Assembly: GCA_034437795.1 (NCBI GenBank)
Contig: DAOTTI010000230.1
Location: 1 to 14,208 of the forward strand
Length of the DNA stretch: 14,208 nt
Source of the DNA: DAOTTI01 sp034437795
Lineage (GTDB): Bacteria > Chloroflexota > UBA11872 > UBA12225
Direction: 5' to 3'
This document shows positions 6,854-14,144 of the stretch, in pieces. The notes beneath the pieces were generated by a model. The model searched no databases and was not told where the DNA came from. It worked only from the letters and a program-made list of their open reading frames with translations. How positions within the stretch are numbered: position 1 is the first letter of the stretch; each line of letters begins with the position of its first letter. The translations under genes were made by a program, and so were the position numbers.

Positions 6854-8215
6854 CTATCCTCGCTTCAGGTCCTCGTCGATCAGGGGCTGCATGCGCTGCT
6901 GGGCGTCGGCCAGGGCATCCCTGGGCAGCAGCTCTCCCCTGGCCACCCGCCCCAGGTTCTGGGTGAGGATGTCGGCTGCGGCGGTCCAGTTGGGGAAGTT
7001 GGGCGTCAGATAGCTGTACTTGCCGAACTCGTTGATTTTGTTCAGGATGGGGTTGTCCTTGATCCGGCGGGGTAGGTTCTCCTCTCGCGCGGCCGTGAGG
7101 CTGGAAGGCGGGTGGCCGGACGCCTCGGCGATCTTAGTCTGTACGTCCGCCCGTCCCGCCCAGCCGGCGATCTCAGCCGAGAGGGCCACCTGCCGTGCGT
7201 CCGGCGACTTCAGGGCGACCAGGCCGTAGTTGTTGGCGTAGGTGGCCACGAGCTTACGGGTGTTGGCAGGGCCGAAGGGGAAGTGGGTGACGTGGATGCC
7301 GCTGCCGTCGCCCGGGTCGACGTTCGGGAACCGGGGCGGCGGAGTAGCGGCCGCCTCGTTCACGCTCTCGGTGACCGATCCGCCGTCGTTGAAGTTGGAC
7401 GGGCCGTTACGGGCGATGCCCCTGGTCACCTGGTCATGGAGCCACTGCACCGTCTCGCGCATCTCGGGGGTGTCGTAGAGCAGCTTGGTCCGCTCCTTGT
7501 TCATCGGCTGCAGCCCGTTAGCCAGGAGCCAGCTCATCAAGGCGCTCCAGGTGTAGTTGAAGGGGAAGAGCACACGGTCCGGTGGATCGATCACCTTGCG
7601 GCCGAAGTCCAGGAAGTCGTTCCAGGTGAAGCCATGGGGTGGCAGGGGCACGCCAGCGCGGGCCATGATGTGCTTGTTGATGCCGAGCACCTGCTGGGCC
7701 AGCATCATGGGCATCATGGTCAGCTTGCCCTTCCAGGTGCATCCATCGAGAGTGGACGGGATCAGGTCTGCCTTGATCCTGGCCCAGTCCTTGTTGGCGC
7801 GCAGCTCCGTATTGAGGTCCAGCAGGGCGCCCAGGGCGAAGAGGTCGGCGGCCGGGGCCTGATAGAGGCCGCCGTAGAGGTTGGGGGGCGTGCCGCCGGC
7901 GATGGCCGTCTTGATCTTCTCCATGCCCAGGGCGGCGCCCCCTTCGCCGATCTCCAGGCTGACGCGTCCCGGGTTGCGGGCCAGATAGTCATCCAGCGCG
8001 GCCTTGACGCCCTGGCCGAGGCGGTCCTGAGGGGCCCGCTGCGACCAGTAGAGCAGGGGCACCGGGCCGCCCGCCGCTGGGGCCGCAGTCTGCGACCTCG
8101 CGGCCAGCGGCCCGCTGCAGGCGGCGACCAGGGCCGCGCTCAGCGCCGGCACGGCGCCCAGCGCGAGCCGGCGCCGGGCCAGTCCATTCATCCGCATGGG
8201 ATCAGGTTCCTTCAT
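6854..8215 (-). CDS. ABC-type extracellular solute-binding lipoprotein 1 (family 1)
   Basis: A 453-residue solute-binding protein. ATG 8215 is chosen because GGAGGG stands just upstream and the signal peptide follows soon after. The N-terminus has RRRLALGAVPALSAALVAAC, a lipoprotein signal with cleavage before Cys; the twin arginines allow Tat export. After it come a low-complexity linker and VPLLYWSQRAPQDRLGQGVK, the usual first strand of sugar-binding family 1 proteins, then PPNLYGGLYQAPAADLFALGALLDLN and a Trp-rich hinge region (PHGFTWNDFLDFGRK). It should bind a sugar or similar solute outside the membrane and hand it to a permease, but none is in the window. It lies between the MDR dehydrogenase and Gfo/Idh gene 1. 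Confidence 0.9.
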   Translation of the reverse strand: MKEPDPMRMNGLARRRLALGAVPALSAALVAACSGPLAARSQTAAPAAGGPVPLLYWSQRAPQDRLGQGVKAALDDYLARNPGRVSLEIGEGGAALGMEKIKTAIAGGTPPNLYGGLYQAPAADLFALGALLDLNTELRANKDWARIKADLIPSTLDGCTWKGKLTMMPMMLAQQVLGINKHIMARAGVPLPPHGFTWNDFLDFGRKVIDPPDRVLFPFNYTWSALMSWLLANGLQPMNKERTKLLYDTPEMRETVQWLHDQVTRGIARNGPSNFNDGGSVTESVNEAAATPPPRFPNVDPGDGSGIHVTHFPFGPANTRKLVATYANNYGLVALKSPDARQVALSAEIAGWAGRADVQTKIAEASGHPPSSLTAAREENLPRRIKDNPILNKINEFGKYSYLTPNFPNWTAAADILTQNLGRVARGELLPRDALADAQQRMQPLIDEDLKRG

Positions 8216-8273
8216 GGCAACCCTCCATCTCCCTGACGCCGCATCGCACGACATACCCTCATGACAGACGCTT

Positions 8274-8345
8274 TTCATTCCTTACGTATTACGCATTGCG
8301 TATTACACCCTACGCATTACGTAGTACGTACTACGTATTACGCAT
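8274..8345. repeat. Degenerate short-word repeat (TACGTATTACGCAT type) with 20-base palindrome
   Basis: The spacer before solute-binding gene 1, touching the 3' end of the MDR gene, consists of variants of the word TACG(C/T)ATTACG. Within it, 8318-8337 (TACGTAGTACGTACTACGTA) is a perfect 20-base palindrome. The stretch is far more AT-rich than its surroundings. Its words also supply the stop codon region of the MDR gene. Confidence 0.75.
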
Positions 8346-9312
8346 TCCCTCCCCACTCCAGCAGCACGCCCAGCGCCTGGTCGAGATGCTGGTCGAGCAG
8401 GGCGAATGCCGCCGGCGCGGCTTCGGCGGGGAAGCGGTGGGTGATGAGCGGATCCACCTTGATCTGGTGGCCGGCAATCAGCTCCGCGGCCTGCGCGCTT
8501 AACGGCCCCATCGGCTCCGACAGGTAGTAGCCGCCGATGAGCCGGCGGCGCTGGATCTTGCTCGCGTCGAGGGGCAGGGGCTGGCCGTGGTAGAGCGCCA
8601 CCAGGTGGAGCGTCCCCAGCGGCCGCACCATGTCCTGCGCCTGCTGGAATGAGCGCACCCCGGGCGGACCGCCGACGCAGTCCACCACCACGCTGGCGCC
8701 CGCGCCACCGGTCAGGCGCTTGACCGCCGCGACCGGGTCAACCTGGCCGGCGTGGATGACGACGGGAGCGCCGCACTCGCGGGCGATCCGCAGGCGCAGA
8801 TCCAGCGTATCCACGGCGATCACCTGCGCGACGCCGCGCAGGCGGTGGGCCTGCATGACCAGGTTGCCGACGAGCCCCTGGCCGATCACCACCACCGTAT
8901 CGTCCGGCCGGGCGCCGCTGGCAATGGCCCAGGCCAGGCCGCCGCGGGCCAGCGCGATGAAGGGGACGTGGTCCCAGTCCATGCTGTCGGGGACCTTCAG
9001 CAAGCGAGCGTCATCGCCGGGCTCGGCGACCACGTACTCGGCGTGCGGGGCGCTGACGAAGACGCGGTCCCCCGGCGCGTAGCCGGCCCGTCGCGCCTCG
9101 CGCCCGCACTCGACGACCGTGCCGGCCAGGCTGTAGCCCATGATGCGGGGGTCGACCGGCCCGTCGCGCCGGAAGCGGGCCAGGATCTCCGACCCGCGGC
9201 TAATGAGGCTGGTGTGGGCCTTCACCAGCACCTGCTGCGGCCCGATCGCCGGCACAGGTACGTCTTCGAGGTAGACGTTGCCGTAGCCCTCGCCCTTCGC
9301 CAGACGCTTCAT
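8338..9312 (-). CDS. Zinc-less medium-chain dehydrogenase/reductase (MDR)
   Basis: A 324-residue alcohol-dehydrogenase-like protein. The GroES-like N-terminal domain is followed by a Rossmann domain with VVVIGQGLVGN (GxGxxG at about 144-149). Where zinc enzymes have the catalytic Cys, this protein reads HTSLISRGSE, similar to the SLISAGTE type found in several MDR members near Gfo/Idh genes, and the four-cysteine structural zinc cluster is absent. The three cysteines seen lie elsewhere. It probably oxidises or reduces a sugar-type alcohol with NAD(P). ATG 9312 matches where homology begins (MKRLAKGEGYGNVYLEDVPVP), but its ribosome binding site is poor (GGAG is 16 bases away); a GTG 27 bases upstream is an alternative. 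Confidence 0.87.
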   Translation of the reverse strand: MKRLAKGEGYGNVYLEDVPVPAIGPQQVLVKAHTSLISRGSEILARFRRDGPVDPRIMGYSLAGTVVECGREARRAGYAPGDRVFVSAPHAEYVVAEPGDDARLLKVPDSMDWDHVPFIALARGGLAWAIASGARPDDTVVVIGQGLVGNLVMQAHRLRGVAQVIAVDTLDLRLRIARECGAPVVIHAGQVDPVAAVKRLTGGAGASVVVDCVGGPPGVRSFQQAQDMVRPLGTLHLVALYHGQPLPLDASKIQRRRLIGGYYLSEPMGPLSAQAAELIAGHQIKVDPLITHRFPAEAAPAAFALLDQHLDQALGVLLEWGGNA

Positions 9313-9324
9313 CTGCCCGGCGTC

Positions 9325-9412
9325 GTCACTCCTCACTCCTTGCGCCGCACCACTCGCCACTCACCACTCGCTCCTCGCTCCTCGCTGCTCGGCGCTCGTT
9401 CCTCGCTCCGCC
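9325..9412. repeat. Low-complexity short-word repeat (CACTCCTC / CGCTCCTCG type)
   Basis: The spacer between solute-binding gene 2 and the MDR gene is made of variants of CACTCCTC, CACTCGCC and CGCTCCTCG. On the transcribed strand it is a GAGGAGCGAG/GAGTGGTGAG run and so is full of Shine-Dalgarno-like GGAG words. Similar runs are known to me from spacers of other GC-rich bacteria. Its extent is approximate. Confidence 0.7.
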
Positions 9413-10771
9413 CTACTTCCTCCCGGCCAGGTCCTGGTCCAGCAGCAGCTGGGTCTGCTTCTCACACTCCAGCATGGCATTCCTGGCGTTCTCCTGGCGC
9501 CGGTAGACCTTGACCATAGCTTCGGTGCGCAGGGCCCACATCTGCTCCAGGCTGGGCACGGCGGGGTAGACGTCGACATAGGGCATCATGTCGGCAAAGG
9601 TCTTCATCTGCCGGTCCTGCGCCAGGAACTGCTGGAAGGGGGCCGACTGCTGGGCGGCCTTGGAGACCGGCAGGCCCAGGTGGATACGGCACATCGCCGT
9701 CTGGGCCTCGTCCGCCAGGCAGCCGAGCGCCACCCGCGCCGCGGCGCGCTGCTTGGCCGGGTCCGTGGCTTTGAAGATCAGGAAGCTGTACATCGACGCC
9801 AGGTTATACGGGGTGGGCTTGTCGGGGCCCCGCGGCATCAGGATGGGCTCAAAGCGCACCCCGGCGTCGCGCAGCACCGGCATGCGGTACGGGCCCTGGC
9901 GCTCGAAGACCGTCTGCCCCTTGATCAGCAGCTCCCCCATCGGCTCGGGCGGGACCAGACCGAGGCCGTGCGTCAGTCGCGAGAGGAACTCCACCGCGGC
10001 CAGGCTTTCCGGCTGGGTGTAGCTGACCTTGGTCATCTCCTTGTTCAAGAAGCGAGCCCCATTGCTGCCGGCCCAGATCTGCCAGTTGGTGCTATCCCAG
10101 GCCAGGTCCAGGCCCCACACCTCGGGCGGACGGGCCGCCCGCTTGGCGATGGTCTCGAAGTCGTTCCAGGTCCAATTCGGGGCCGGCGGCGCCACGCCGG
10201 CCTTCTCCAGATGGTCGGGAGCGTACATCATGGCCAGGTTGACGGTGTACAGGGGGAGGCAGACCATCTTGCCCCGCCACGTCGCACCGTCGATGAAGCC
10301 CTGGGCCAGCTGTGGGCGCACCCTGGCCCACGCCGGCAGGCTCTTCAGCTCGCTCTCTACGTCGATACCGGCGCCCATATCGAAGAGCGCCGCTGCGTTG
10401 TTCGGCCGGAAGACGAGCAGGTTGGGCGGGCTGCCGGAGGAGATGGCGGCGACGATCTTCTCCCAGTTCGAGCCCCCATCCTGCTCGTAGCGCACCTTGA
10501 CGTACTCGGCATTGGCCTGCTCAGCGATCTTCATGGCCTCCAGCCGGCCCTTCCCCTCCGGGTGGGTGGTGGGGAGCGTGCTCCAGTATTCGACCTCTAC
10601 CGGCGTCGCCGGCTTGGACGACGCGCCCGGCTGGGCGCCAGATCCGGATCCGGCGCAGGCGGCCAGCAGGCCCCCTGCCAGCGCCCCGGCGCCCAGGCGG
10701 ATGGCCTGAGCGCGGCTGATGGCCCTCGTGGCCATGCTCGATGCCATGGCCGTCGTGTGTCGTGCCGTCAT
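9413..10771 (-). CDS. ABC-type extracellular solute-binding lipoprotein 2 (family 1)
   Basis: A 452-residue solute-binding protein and likely paralog of the other one in the cluster. ATG 10771 is chosen because AAGGAAGG stands just upstream. The N-terminus carries a lipoprotein signal ending ALAGGLLAAC, then a Ser/Gly/Ala linker, then VEVEYWSTLPTTHPEGKGR. The segment SSGSPPNLLVFRPNNAAALFDMGAGIDV and the hinge PPAPNWTWNDFETIAKRA correspond in place to PPNLYGGLYQ... and PPHGFTWNDFLDFGRK of protein 1. It is about as long as protein 1 (452 against 453 residues). It should capture a carbohydrate-like solute at the cell surface. It follows Gfo/Idh gene 2 by 78 bases; no transporter membrane subunit is present. 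Confidence 0.9.
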   Translation of the reverse strand: MTARHTTAMASSMATRAISRAQAIRLGAGALAGGLLAACAGSGSGAQPGASSKPATPVEVEYWSTLPTTHPEGKGRLEAMKIAEQANAEYVKVRYEQDGGSNWEKIVAAISSGSPPNLLVFRPNNAAALFDMGAGIDVESELKSLPAWARVRPQLAQGFIDGATWRGKMVCLPLYTVNLAMMYAPDHLEKAGVAPPAPNWTWNDFETIAKRAARPPEVWGLDLAWDSTNWQIWAGSNGARFLNKEMTKVSYTQPESLAAVEFLSRLTHGLGLVPPEPMGELLIKGQTVFERQGPYRMPVLRDAGVRFEPILMPRGPDKPTPYNLASMYSFLIFKATDPAKQRAAARVALGCLADEAQTAMCRIHLGLPVSKAAQQSAPFQQFLAQDRQMKTFADMMPYVDVYPAVPSLEQMWALRTEAMVKVYRRQENARNAMLECEKQTQLLLDQDLAGRK

Positions 10772-10849
10772 CGCTTTCCTTCCTTTCGGACCTCGTTCAG
10801 ATCCTGTACTCCGTGGATGCCGCGCGCTTGATCTCCCGCTCACCCGCGC

Positions 10850-12064
10850 TCACCCGCGCCGATCACTCCGGCCCGACCCGTGTCGGCCGTCCGACGCCAG
10901 GCGCCGGCTTTCTTGCATGGCCGCTCTTGCCCGCCGGAGGGCGGCCGGTTCGTCGCCGTGGAGCGTCTCCGCCGAGTTGATACGCAGCGACCGGTCCGCC
11001 AGAGGCAGGTCAACGCGCACCCCACCCCGCCGATGGGATTCCCGCAGGGCGATAGCGATCTCCAGCGCCTGCCGCCCTGCCTCACCGTTGCAGGTCGGCT
11101 CCTTACCCGTTCTCAGCCCCGCCAGCAGGTCCTGCACCGTGCGCATGTTGGCCGTGCCCTGCCGCAGGTGCGGCACCGGCAGGGGGACGCCGTAGCGCGC
11201 TGGCTCACGCCGGCGACCGGGAAGCGTGGGAGTGGCCAGCTTCCAGAGTTCCAACTGGTCGGCATCGTTGACCGCCCGCAGGCGGCCAGCGGTGCCGACC
11301 ACCTCGAACTCCCAGTCGGCCCCGCCACAGGGCATGGTCCGCACGAAGGCCTGCACCCCGTTCGCGAACTGCAGGTAGCCGTTGCCGGCCAGGTCGTCGT
11401 CTGTCGCTGCGCGGGCGTCATCCTCCATGTGCCCGAAGACCCATTGGCACCGGGCGAAGGCGGCCTGCGGCGCCCCCGCCAGGTAGGCGACGAGGGTGAG
11501 CAGGTGGCTGCCGTTGTGGGAGAGGGCGCAGCGGCCGAAGCCGATGACCTGCAGGACCGCTCCGATCTCGCCCAGGTCGATCAGCTCACGCATCCGGGTG
11601 TAGGCGGGGTCCCAGCAGCGACTGGCTCCGATGGCCAGCAGCACCCCCGCCCGCCGGCAGCCGTCCACCATCTCATCCGCCTCGGCCAGGGAGATGGCCA
11701 TGGGCTTCTCCGCCCAGATGGCCCGCACGCCCGTGCCGGCCGCGAGCACGTCGCGCAGGATGCGCGCCCGCGGCCTGGCCGAGGTGCAGATGCTGACCAG
11801 TTCCGGCCGCTCGCGGGCGAGCATCTGGCGGTAATCGGCGTAGACGCGGGCAGGATCGAGCCCCCACTTGCGGGCGAAGGCCTCCCGCTGCGACTGGTAG
11901 GGGTCGGCCCCTGTCACCAGCTCAACCCCCGGCACCGCGCGGTAGCAGGCGGCGTGGGCGTGTGGCGCCTGCCAGCGGCTGAATGGCCCCATCTCCTCGT
12001 CGAAGGTGCTCCCCATCCGCCCCAGTCCGATGATGGCGGCGCGGACGCTCGCTCCCTCGGCCAT
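10850..12064 (-). CDS. Gfo/Idh/MocA family oxidoreductase 2
   Basis: A 404-residue NAD(P)-dependent dehydrogenase of the sugar-oxidoreductase superfamily. The Rossmann motif IIGLGRMGS (about 11-19) is canonical. WAEKPMAIS holds the EKP motif at about 119-121, and HNGSHLLTLVAYLAG holds the conserved His. The C-terminal domain reads DDDLAGNGYLQFANGVQAFVRT and WEFEVVGTAGRLRA. About 40 residues after VDLPLADRSLRIN are Arg/Ala-rich and go beyond the end of its sister gene, a likely run-on tail ending at TGA. GGAGGAG lies 10 bases before ATG 12064. Gene 2 keeps a better dinucleotide motif than gene 1, so the pair may use different substrates or steps. Confidence 0.92.
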   Translation of the reverse strand: MAEGASVRAAIIGLGRMGSTFDEEMGPFSRWQAPHAHAACYRAVPGVELVTGADPYQSQREAFARKWGLDPARVYADYRQMLARERPELVSICTSARPRARILRDVLAAGTGVRAIWAEKPMAISLAEADEMVDGCRRAGVLLAIGASRCWDPAYTRMRELIDLGEIGAVLQVIGFGRCALSHNGSHLLTLVAYLAGAPQAAFARCQWVFGHMEDDARAATDDDLAGNGYLQFANGVQAFVRTMPCGGADWEFEVVGTAGRLRAVNDADQLELWKLATPTLPGRRREPARYGVPLPVPHLRQGTANMRTVQDLLAGLRTGKEPTCNGEAGRQALEIAIALRESHRRGGVRVDLPLADRSLRINSAETLHGDEPAALRRARAAMQESRRLASDGRHGSGRSDRRG

Positions 12065-12127
12065 CCGTCTTGCGCTCCTCCGTGTGCCTAATAGTACTAC
12101 CAGCCCGCCGTGATGGGACCGTCAAGC

Positions 12128-12914
12128 CTAACGAGCGAGCCCCTGGGACGAGACAGTCGTGCGCGACCACAGCGGGATACGGGTGCTCCCGAAGGCGACG
12201 TGCTTGATGTGCGTGCGCCGGTAGGTGTAGGTGAGGTGCACGAGGCCGTCCGCCGTCTGGATGATGGCAGGGTAGCTGTACTCGCCACCGGCCGTCTCCA
12301 CCACACGGCACCTGGGCCAGGTGGCGCCGCCGTCGTCGGAGAGCGCCACGTTCAGGGGCGAGCGGCCGGAGGGGGGTTGTTGAAGGCCAGGACGATGGCG
12401 CCCCCAGGGGTGGCCACGGCGTCGATCCCCGAATTGGGGTTCGGTCAGGCCGTGGGCCACGGGGCCGCCCAGGTGCGCCCCCCATCCTCGGAGCTGGATT
12501 GCCAGCTGAGGCCGCCACGCCCCCGGTGCGCAGCAGGGCCAGCAGGTGGCCATCCGGCGCGGGCACGATGGTCGGCTGGATGATGCCGTCCGGGGCCCGC
12601 AGCACGTTCGACCGCGTCCAGGTGGCGCCACCATCGGCGCTGAGCAAGACGCAGGAAGACCAGTCTTGCTCGTCGTAGAGAGGTAGGAGCCACTCGCCGG
12701 CGGGCCGGACGTGCACCTTGTTGCGGGTCATGTGGCCCCACTCCTCGGTGAGCGTCTGCTGGGGCCCCCACGTCGCGCCGCCGTCGGTCGAGTGCCGGTA
12801 GTGGATCTTGCCCGAGGTCCACCGCTCGCCATAGAGCACGACGTAGAAGAGCCAGACCCGCTGCCCGCCGGGCTCGGGGAAGAGCACGGGGTTGCCCCTC
12901 GTCTGGTCGGGCAC
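12128..12914 (-). pseudogene. BNR-type sialidase/neuraminidase-like protein, broken by two frameshifts, a TGA and loss of the 5' end
   Basis: Pieces in different frames join into one BNR (Asp-box) beta-propeller protein. Frame one: NPVLFPEPGGQRVWLFYVV, then STDGGATWGPQQTL and SADGGATWTRSN (Asp boxes), to LLALLRTGG. A missing base in CCCCC (12520-12524) shifts to GGLSWQSSSEDGGRTWAAPW. TGA (12445-12447) interrupts before PNPNSGIDAVATPGGAIVLA. A missing base in GGGGGG (12371-12376) shifts to PPSGRSPLNVALSDDGG (another Asp box), then GEYSYPAIIQTADGLVHLTYTYRR, ending in TAG. About 80 N-terminal residues expected in the family are absent. The substrate was probably a glycoside at the cell surface or outside. 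Two homopolymer errors could be sequencing artefacts, but the missing start and the TGA suggest true decay. Confidence 0.82.
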
Positions 12915-13164
12915 GGTGGTTGTGGACGACCAGGCTCAGGATATTCTCATGGCGAAGACTATTGGCGCAACGGCTTTCTCGATTGATCGCAGCTAGTGGT
13001 TCTAAGGTCGTTTTCATTTCATAATGACTAATTATTATGCTCATGCTTAAACCGGCTTGCCGGTGCGGTGCGGCTGATGCGCAGGCCGTTAGCCGGCAAA
13101 GAAGGCTATGGTGAGGAAGTCGGCTGTACTTAGACATAGGACTAGGTGAGGACTACAAAAGAGT
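12915..13164. other. AT-richer junction region between broken sialidase and cupin
   Basis: About 250 bases, with 12990-13050 markedly AT-rich compared with the rest of the window. It contains ATAAT-GACTA-ATTAT (13021-13035) and the hairpin ACCGGC-TT-GCCGGT (13051-13064). The missing N-terminal part of the sialidase should be here but is not found in any frame. Promoters for both directions could lie here; AT-rich -10-like boxes exist, but no convincing -35/-10 pair. Confidence 0.5.
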
Positions 13165-13563
13165 ATGTACACAATGGCCGGACCGATCATAGTTCCAGAT
13201 GTGCGCGGGCGAGCAGGCGGACAGCAACCGATCGCCGCCATGGGCCAGTCCTTCCGTCTTTACGAGTGGAGCGGAAGCGGTCCTAATTACCTTCATGTCC
13301 ACTACTCCGACGATGAGGCGTGGCACATTCTCGAAGGAACACTCACATTCAGGTCTACCGACTGACATGTCGAGGCTGCAGCGGGGGCAGCCGTGTTCGT
13401 ACCGGCTGGAGTTCCACATACGTATTATGAGGCGAACGGACCTACGCGCTATCTGATTATTTTGACACCGAGGCTGCGTAAGCTGATCGCCGCGTTGCAC
13501 GCGGCCCCGCGTGAACAGCATAACGCGATCACGCGCGAGTTCGGGTCCGAGGTGTTAGAGTAG
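13165..13563 (+). CDS. Cupin-domain protein interrupted by an in-frame TGA
   Basis: A single-domain cupin of 132 codons. Motif 1 is complete: HVHYSDDEAWHILEG (H44, H46, E51, G58). TGA at 13363-13365 (codon 67) follows TFRSTD; the same frame goes on with HVEAAAGAAVFVPAGVPHTYYEAN, which is cupin motif 2 with its His, then RYLIILTPRLRKLIAALHA and ends at TAG 13561. Stopping at TGA would remove motif 2 and a metal ligand, so the short product should not work. In relatives I recall Arg or Gly at this place, so CGA-to-TGA mutation is the simplest reading. A clean hairpin follows, so recoding is listed as an alternative. GGTGAGGA precedes ATG 13165; ATG 13174 is also possible. It diverges from the sialidase. 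Confidence 0.75.
13363..13392 (+). promoter_or_regulatory. SECIS-like hairpin after the cupin TGA (speculative)
   Basis: With U as +1, GGCTGC (+12 to +17) pairs perfectly with GCAGCC (+25 to +30), with a seven-base loop AGCGGGG (+18 to +24). A G is the second loop base and G's also occupy +22/+23. Spacing and loop G agree with general rules for bacterial SECIS elements. The same codons encode a normal cupin segment (EAAAGAA), so chance is a serious alternative. Confidence 0.3.
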
Positions 13564-13802
13564 GCGGCCAGCGCGAGTGCGCATCGTGGCAACGCGCCAG
13601 CTACTACTGCGTGCCAGCTGACTGGCGTCGGGGCGCCACCTGGCGCTCAACGCTGTGGCTTCTCGCACTCGCGGCGCCTGAAGTATGGCCGTTGGGCCGC
13701 GCAGCAAACCCAATCTGGTGAACCGTATAACCGCCGCCTGCATCTGGGGGTTTCGACGGTGTGGAGGGCGGGCGCTGCGGGTGATGGTGAATTTGCTCCA
13801 CA
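13564..13802. other. Region without a convincing gene
   Basis: About 240 bases. Frames are short, broken by stops, and show no known motif on either strand. It may be eroded coding sequence belonging to the fragment downstream. Confidence 0.45.
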
Positions 13803-14144
13803 GTGACCGCGTGGATCCGTTCGAGTGCCCCATGTTTTCCAGGCGGCGTACCGCCCATCGCAATGCAGCACATGTTCAGCGCCTACCGCCACAGCGCGGC
13901 GCTGGCGAACCTGCGCCAGGCGAAGCTCGACCCGCAGCAGCTGCTGGTGTCCGAGTTCACGCCGGAGTGGACCGGCAAAGTCACAGCGACGGGATACCTG
14001 GGTGGCACGTGGGTGCTGGTGGCCAAGCAGAACAGAGATATCGAGGCGTCGGTGGACCTGCTCCTCTTCCCGACCAGTTGTGATCACCTGATCGGCGTCG
14101 CCGAGATCTTCTCCGGCGTGGCCCTGCGGGTACTACGGGGATAG
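13803..14144 (+). pseudogene. C-terminal fragment resembling a solute-binding protein
   Basis: The coding-like part starts at about ATG 13863 (GTG 13803 is the earliest in-frame start) and reads HSAALANLRQAKLDPQQLL, then SEFTPEWTGKVTATGYLGGTW, VLVAKQNRDIEASVDLLLF and HLIGVAEIFSGVALRV, ending in TAG. The pattern 'GGTWxxVAKQxxxxEASVDLLLF ... AEIFSG' is like the C-terminal lobe of family 1 solute-binding proteins, where a conserved G(G)xxW/xxxSK stretch precedes the last helices. The N-terminal lobe and signal peptide are missing, and the bases upstream do not supply them, so it is likely a remnant. It could also be an unknown small protein. Family link is tentative. Confidence 0.4.

Noticed and set aside
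7112..8236. Long plus-strand frame opposite solute-binding gene 1
   Set aside because: It mirrors the coding strand, has no ribosome binding site and no recognisable domain. The same holds for plus-strand frames at 1708-2664, 3665-4543, 4709-5836, 9680-10831 and 10880-12091.
8274..8345. CRISPR array
   Set aside because: The words are short, degenerate and contiguous, without regular spacers of unique sequence, and no cas genes are present.
12445..12447. Third in-frame TGA (minus strand) in the sialidase-like gene, followed by a CCCC/GGGG hairpin, as another selenocysteine site
   Set aside because: The loop AATTC has no G, the family has a hydrophobic residue (Leu) before PNPNSG, and the same gene has two frameshifts and no start, so simple decay explains it.
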